The position numbers and the translations under genes are program-made. Under the pieces are notes generated by a model, which saw only the letters and a program-made list of their open reading frames with translations, ran no database searches and had not been told where the DNA came from. Shown here one piece after another: positions 58,675 through 64,000 of a stretch of DNA of 64,000 nt. How positions within the stretch are numbered: the stretch's first letter is position 1; each line of letters opens with the position of its first letter. The stretch comes from Pyrrhosoma nymphula (lineage: Eukaryota > Arthropoda > Insecta > Odonata > Coenagrionidae). The DNA lies in the NCBI GenBank assembly GCA_963573305.1, contig OY754332.1:52861559-52925558 (forward strand), written 5' to 3'.

Positions 58675-61600
58675 AAAAAGAGCTAGAAGGTTATAAATAA
58701 GGCGACAGGGTAGAACGGATGGCTGCAATCAACTTATCTTATGATTAAATGAATAATGATGATGAGCTACCGGCTAAATAAAAGAGTGCTAGCATGACAT
58801 TCCGCTCCCCGAAGAAATATGCTGCTATTAAGGGTATACCAGATAACCGCATGTTGGGATTTTGACCAGATTATAGCAGACATCTTAGTCAGGTTTTCAA
58901 TAGAGTATCCAAGGATTATCCTGAAGAGCGTTGCCATACGAAATGCAACTCAGTGGTACCGCTAGCTTTGTTTAGAAAATCTGCAATCAAATCGTGTGGC
59001 CTAAAGAGGATTTTCTTACAGCGCATTATTACCCAAGTAAAAGAGTAGAAAACCGCAAAAATAGTTCAATCAAGAGTATTTTTTTTAGACCTTATGACGT
59101 TCTAGACTAATCTCTTTTCGTTTTTCTCTCATACATCAGCGAAAAAAAATATTTAGCTGTGGTAAAGTTTGATCATAATACAAATTACGTGTTCGGGAAA
59201 TTGGATCACAGAAAAATGAATTCTGTTAAAATGTAAGGCGTTTTTGATATATTTTCATGATTACAGTAAGGTTAAATGAAGGTTCTGATTCAGAGCTACA
59301 TTTAAGACATGACTATATTTTAATGGTTTTTCATCTAGGTAGAAAATAATGGACGCATGAGACCAGTTTCAGTGACGTATTACATTATAGTTGATTATCT
59401 ATCGATTTATTAAAGTTGTTCCCATAAATTTAGTGCACTTAAAATACAAAATTATGGTGCACTACAGCCTAAGAAGACCCTTGAAAATGACGGCTATTTT
59501 TTAAAGAAAAATTCGCAAACAGTGAACCATGGCTATACTACCCCAGAAGCATCCTTTTACATAAATTCTTCCGTACGCTTTCCGCGCGTGAGAGCAGTTA
59601 TGAAAGCTTTATCAACATCGTTATTATTTCACAAGTCGAAATAAAGTAATTTGAGAAATGTATTCTGTGGTTTTTGTCTGAAAATTGGAAGGTCTCGTCA
59701 CGTTTTCGTAAACTTACGATGCTTTATTCGTTATGAATTCACTGACATGACGGTAGCAGAGGTCTTTCTCAGCAAAGTTTAAATTGAGTGAATGATAGCA
59801 GCGTGAATGCAGTTACGGATGACAATTCATCAATTGGCTGTTAATTTGAGGACAGAAGCTTCGGGAAATAGCAAAATACAAAGAAATATATTGTAACGTC
59901 AGTAAATTTTATGTACTCTTCCGGTATCCCGAGTGTTTCGAGAGAAAAAAACCTTGCATGTCTCTGTTTCTCATGGATCTCGGAAAACGGTACTGAGGAA
60001 ATGTCACATTGCTGCATTTTTGTGAACATGCATACTAGAATACATTTATAGAAATACAGTCTAGACAACTTATACTTTCTTCTTTTGCTAAAAATGCCAT
60101 ATTGGTGTTTTTCCGAGTAAAATGTCACGCTTGAGGCAAAAATAGCGTAATAACATTAGTACTCTTCTTTATTTGTCAATCTATTTTGTTTATAGTGATA
60201 ACGAGACAGTATGTGATCACGTTTCAAATAAAGGGATGCAAGTTTAACTGAAAGTTTCTATGCTCAATGTTGTTAGAAGAAGATGTCATTACTCGGCGAA
60301 GTTCTGATAGAAACAAATTTTCATGTTTATGGAGCCAAGGGAGGGGGCGGATCTGAAAGTTGGCCAGACGCCAGTTTTCCCTACTTCAAAGTATCTTCAA
60401 AGTATACTTCAAAGTATTTTCCCTACTTATCATAACATACTTATTATCACCGTTTGAACTAAATTCTGATTATCTCATATTGCTGATATGAATTATGCTT
60501 CATATGTTTTCAGATTAATCTTCCTATGTATTCTCAATGGTGAAAAAAACATTTTTCGGGTTGAAGCATAAGACCAACTTAAACCAACACTGATTATTTA
60601 GGTGTAGTACCATTTGGATATTAATCACCTCTAATTCAGAGAATCAATCAAAAATACAAATATTACATTTCACGGCTGTCTGTATGTTGGTAATGACATA
60701 TTTAAATGACAAACTATTTTTATTTCATTCTTTTTGATTAAAAACAACGCACAGCACACTTTGCATGAATGCTTTTATGTTCTTTACGTCAAATATCAAC
60801 AACAGAGGCGGATTATGAAAATTGGCCTGCATATTTGGCTTTAAAAATCCTTATAAAATAACAGTTACTGACATATATAGTCAGCATGAGCAACATGTAA
60901 AATACGTCAGTTATCTGATTTCCTATTTAAGTACTATTACGTCATTAATTGATCTATTTAAGGAAAGAGGAACAGCGTAATACCTTAGGGCCATCAGTTG
61001 ACTTCCTGAAGGATGCCACTTCTCACGCACTAACAGTACGCCCTAAATATTTTGGAAGAAGAGAAACTATACCCCCATTTATGGTCTAAGATCAATTTTA
61101 TTGCATGGGTAAATTTTCCCGCAGGTAAGACAAAGCACAATATGCTACAGGGACCAAACCTCTTATTCCAAAAAAGCTTATGATGAATTATACTTAATTA
61201 AAAACAAGATTTTCCGATTTTCATACAATTCCCTTGAGATACATAGCACATACACCAACTAAACTTACAGAATTAATGTACCACAGGGGTTCTCTGAGTG
61301 TATAAGAAATTTAAATGAAATCTGAAGTCCATAAATTACAAACATTCGGCTGCGTGACAGCCTAGGTAGCCCTAATCTATCCCTAGAATCAGGGAATATA
61401 GGTAAGATTTCATTGGAATGAGCACGCCGGGATGCCAGACGGGGTCAGGAAATCGACGAGTACAATTCGAGGTAAAAACTCATTTGCTTTCTACAGCAAT
61501 TGCATATTTGAAAATCATTAACAATGAGGAGGACCTCATTGAAAATATAAATCTCTTTTTATAATACGCACCCTTTCAAAACTTTGAAATTATTCCCGCG

Positions 61601-62654
61601 GATCTCCACGCCGTCCGCCCATTTTTCCGTTATTTGTTGGGAGTTGACGAATAAAATCATCTTACAAATGAGGCTCGTTTCTGGCCTTCTCTATTTGAAT
61701 GATTGACGTGCTATCATTGGCATAAGTGATTTTGCAATAAATTGTATTTTATCAGATCAGAGTAATCAAAATTAGCCTCTTTTAAAATTACCCCAACTAG
61801 GAATGAATAAGAAGTTTAGAGTGCAGTTGGAACACGTTTTTTAGATGTGTAAGGTAATATGATGATTTCAGAAATAAAATATTCACGCACGGCTCCCATT
61901 TTTGAGAAGCATGTAGAAACAATAGCCGGTATATCCATTGCTATTTTACAAAAATAATTGCATAAACATGAAAGAAGCAAATATAAATATACGGAATTCT
62001 AATGTATGCGCAGAAATATATTCGCAGTCACGAGGGCTTAGTGTTGTAGGTTTGTGAAGTTAACCCAACGCAATCAGACATGAAATCGTCCGGTAATTAA
62101 AACCCGTGAAAAAACATCATGGAAAGAATTATACTAAGGTCTCACTAAAATAAATTCTACGTAATGAAATAGCTATTTACTTTGTTTTACTTAGATTTGC
62201 TACGTTAAGTCAACTATAGAAATAATGCAACTTCGCCGTAGACTTACGAATGGTTAGTAGGCAAGCCAGGCAGGTACTTCGAAAGGAGGGCTTTCTTTTC
62301 GAAGGATTGGCAATTCATCAAAAAATTATGCAAAGTGTTTTGCCAAATAGAAAAAAAATATGGGAAGGCATTAGGTTAAAAAATATAAGAATAACGTACC
62401 TTAATAAATCCATCTGATAATTAATAGATAATTCCGGACTCATATAATTGGGTTCAAGTTAAAACAACAACAAGCAACTCTCTAATCAATGAGAGTAGGT
62501 AAAACTTCAATGAGAGAAATAAAAAGAAATGAGAAGGCGAAATGATAATAAATATATAATGTGAGTCACGTTGGTCAGCAGTGAATAAGTCTCCCTCCAG
62601 TATTATAAAATAGTCGGGAGTTTAGACAAACACAAATCATTAAGCACCTAAAAA
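58675..62654. other. Unassigned 4-kb stretch
   Basis: A+T-rich DNA with no recognisable gene. The 95-codon minus frame 59841-60128 has no family resemblance. A small tandem array of CTTCAAAGTAT units (three copies) lies at about 60378-60420. Confidence 0.4.
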
Positions 62655-62735
62655 TGTAATAATAAGTAGAAGCCAAAGGTCTGTGGTTCGATGCCCGTTC
62701 CAGACCAATTTTTTTTCGTGGCAATTTTTTACGGG
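62655..62735 (+). mobile_element. tRNA-like SINE fragment (family E-like)
   Basis: AAAGGTCTGTGGTTCGATGCC (B box GGTTCGATGCC) is followed by CGTTCCAGACCAATTTTTTT, CGTGGCAATTTTTTACGGG, which resembles the body of the 33.8- and 34.8-kb copies. The A-box half is unclear. Confidence 0.4.
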
Positions 62736-63718
62736 TATCTTCGTATTTTATCAGGATGAATATCAACATTTAATAATACGATTTTATTTTCATTTTTATT
62801 CGCATGCTCTTTTAATTTATTCTAGTTTCATTGACCCGTATCATTTTAATTTAAAATCTTATCTAATACGCAAACCATATGAAGTACGCATTTCCAACAT
62901 ATTCACTCCTGTGATATGGTCGATTTCTCCTTTTCCATTTCCACATTCCTGACGATCTCATGTCTCATCATTTTCGTGAAGCCTTTCCTGATATTGGTCC
63001 TTAAATAACATTCGTTATGAGTGGGAAGTTTGTTTATAGGTCAAAATGCACCGGCAGTTGTCGGTTTTCTTAACCTTACAACACTCCTTCATCTCATGAG
63101 GGTTAACCATAGATGACTAAGTATTATCGCACTGATTCGTAGAATGTAGGAGTGAGCTTCGTCAATGTAATTTAAAATCTGAAACCTATCCAAGAAAAAA
63201 ACATTGTTGGCTAGAGTGATTGAGGGACAACAACTGGCATTTCACATACGGCAAAGGTGAAAAGATATGATATTCTGTTGGTTTTTAGACGCATGACTAA
63301 GCAGCATGAGCGTAAAAGGATGGAAATAAATCACAAACAATTCAAATTAGAGAAATTTGAGGAAAAACGTCAACGTTAAAGATATCTGCTACCGGGAAAA
63401 AGCTACAGCATGGTGAGGTGTGAATTAGCTTGCGCATAGTTTAGAAAACAAATAGGCACAATACTTGGGATATGAGTAAAGGAATTTTGTAAGCAAGTGA
63501 AACATACACTAAGAGAAGAGAACTAAGGACCGGGAGCCTGTGAGAAGACTTAGAATGAAGTTTATCAACGAGTATGATATGGAGCTCGGCGTTAAATGAA
63601 AACAATACCTGGATCACGCAGAGGGAGGATGAGAATAGAGATTTGACACGAGGGTTTGAGGGGAGAGCGCGGGGAAGGACGGTGGCAGTTATGAGGGCGA
63701 AAAAGACATTTCACTGTG
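62736..63718. other. Unassigned
   Basis: Nothing recognisable; frames at 62683-62952 and 63574-63828 overlap SINE sequence or are compositional. Confidence 0.4.
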
Positions 63719-63975
63719 ATTACGTCACTGTGGTGGCTGCAGCAATGGATTCTCCTCCTGAGGTTCTGGTTTCTAAACCCCACACGGAGTGGGGGAGATT
63801 TTCCGATGGAAACGTGATCTCTACTTAAATGCCAAGTGCTTGCACTTGCTTGCAAGATGCACTTCGAGCACCGTACTCCGTCCGTCGGATGTGGTTAACG
63901 CCAGGTTTCTCTCAACCTTTCCTCCATTTCCCAAACAAACCTTCCCACACCGCGCCATCAACCTATCGGTATGGG
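63719..63975 (+). mobile_element. SINE family A copy
   Basis: It has a tRNA-like head (GTGGTGGCTGCAGCAATGG), a degenerate B box, GGGGGAGATTTTCC, GGAAACGTGATCTCTACTT, then CCGTACTCCGTCCGTCGGAT, and a C-rich tail. The last two blocks match the 29.3-kb copy closely. It reaches to within about 25 bases of the window end. Confidence 0.65.
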
Positions 63976-64000
63976 CAAAAATAAGGGCATAAAATGTCAG

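Noticed and set aside
1..64000. CRISPR array, rRNA genes, prophage or operon structure
   Set aside because: No regularly spaced repeats, no rRNA sequence and no tight gene arrays; the sequence is eukaryotic in character.

Overview
The window is eukaryotic nuclear DNA, A+T-rich by eye, and most likely from an insect or other arthropod. The best evidence is one BTB/POZ-type exon at 27.4-27.6 kb with the HYSLRWNNHQ signature of the insect tramtrack/bric-a-brac/lola group, together with typical arthropod repeats: tRNA-derived SINEs, decayed LINE reverse transcriptase tails, TTAA-flanked miniature elements, hAT-type miniature elements and Penelope-like hammerhead-type modules. There are no operons, Shine-Dalgarno-led genes, rRNA genes or CRISPR arrays, and most open frames over 60 codons look like chance ORFs. 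I cannot name the species.

Layout. 0-5.3 kb: SINE copies, a LINE tail, a GC-rich patch and an 82-bp tandem duplication. 6.3-7.5 kb: a degraded spliced coding fragment of unknown family, followed by a THAP-like zinc-finger fragment. 10.6 kb: a nearly perfect 169-bp inverted repeat with hammerhead-like cores. 10.7-21.5 kb: mostly unassigned, with a LINE C-terminus at 17.2-17.5 kb. 21.5-25.5 kb: a TTAA miniature element, then a 2.97-kb DNA transposon with roughly 490-bp terminal inverted repeats around a decayed coding region. 26-29.6 kb: SINEs and the BTB exon. 32.4-33.3 and 39.5-40.4 kb: two diverged copies of the same unknown segment. 34.0-34.5 and 36.6 kb: two more inverted repeats of the hammerhead-like class; the second lies inside a 1.26-kb TTAA-flanked element. 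43.8-44.4 and 49.2-49.8 kb: two copies of a 540-bp element, the second with clear GGTGGCTGGAGCG termini next to TTAA. 46.3 and 50.6 kb: hAT-type miniature elements. 55.2-58.6 kb: LINE fragments. 58.7-62.6 kb: nothing recognisable. 62.7 and 63.7-64 kb: SINEs.

Only the BTB exon looks like a living host gene. It carries a short 5' UTR and the start of the BTB domain and ends at a clean donor site. The next exon is not recognisable here, so this is probably the first coding exon of a long-intron gene on the minus strand. Everything else is best read as intergenic or intronic DNA filled with old mobile elements. All calls are by eye, and repeat boundaries are approximate unless stated as exact.
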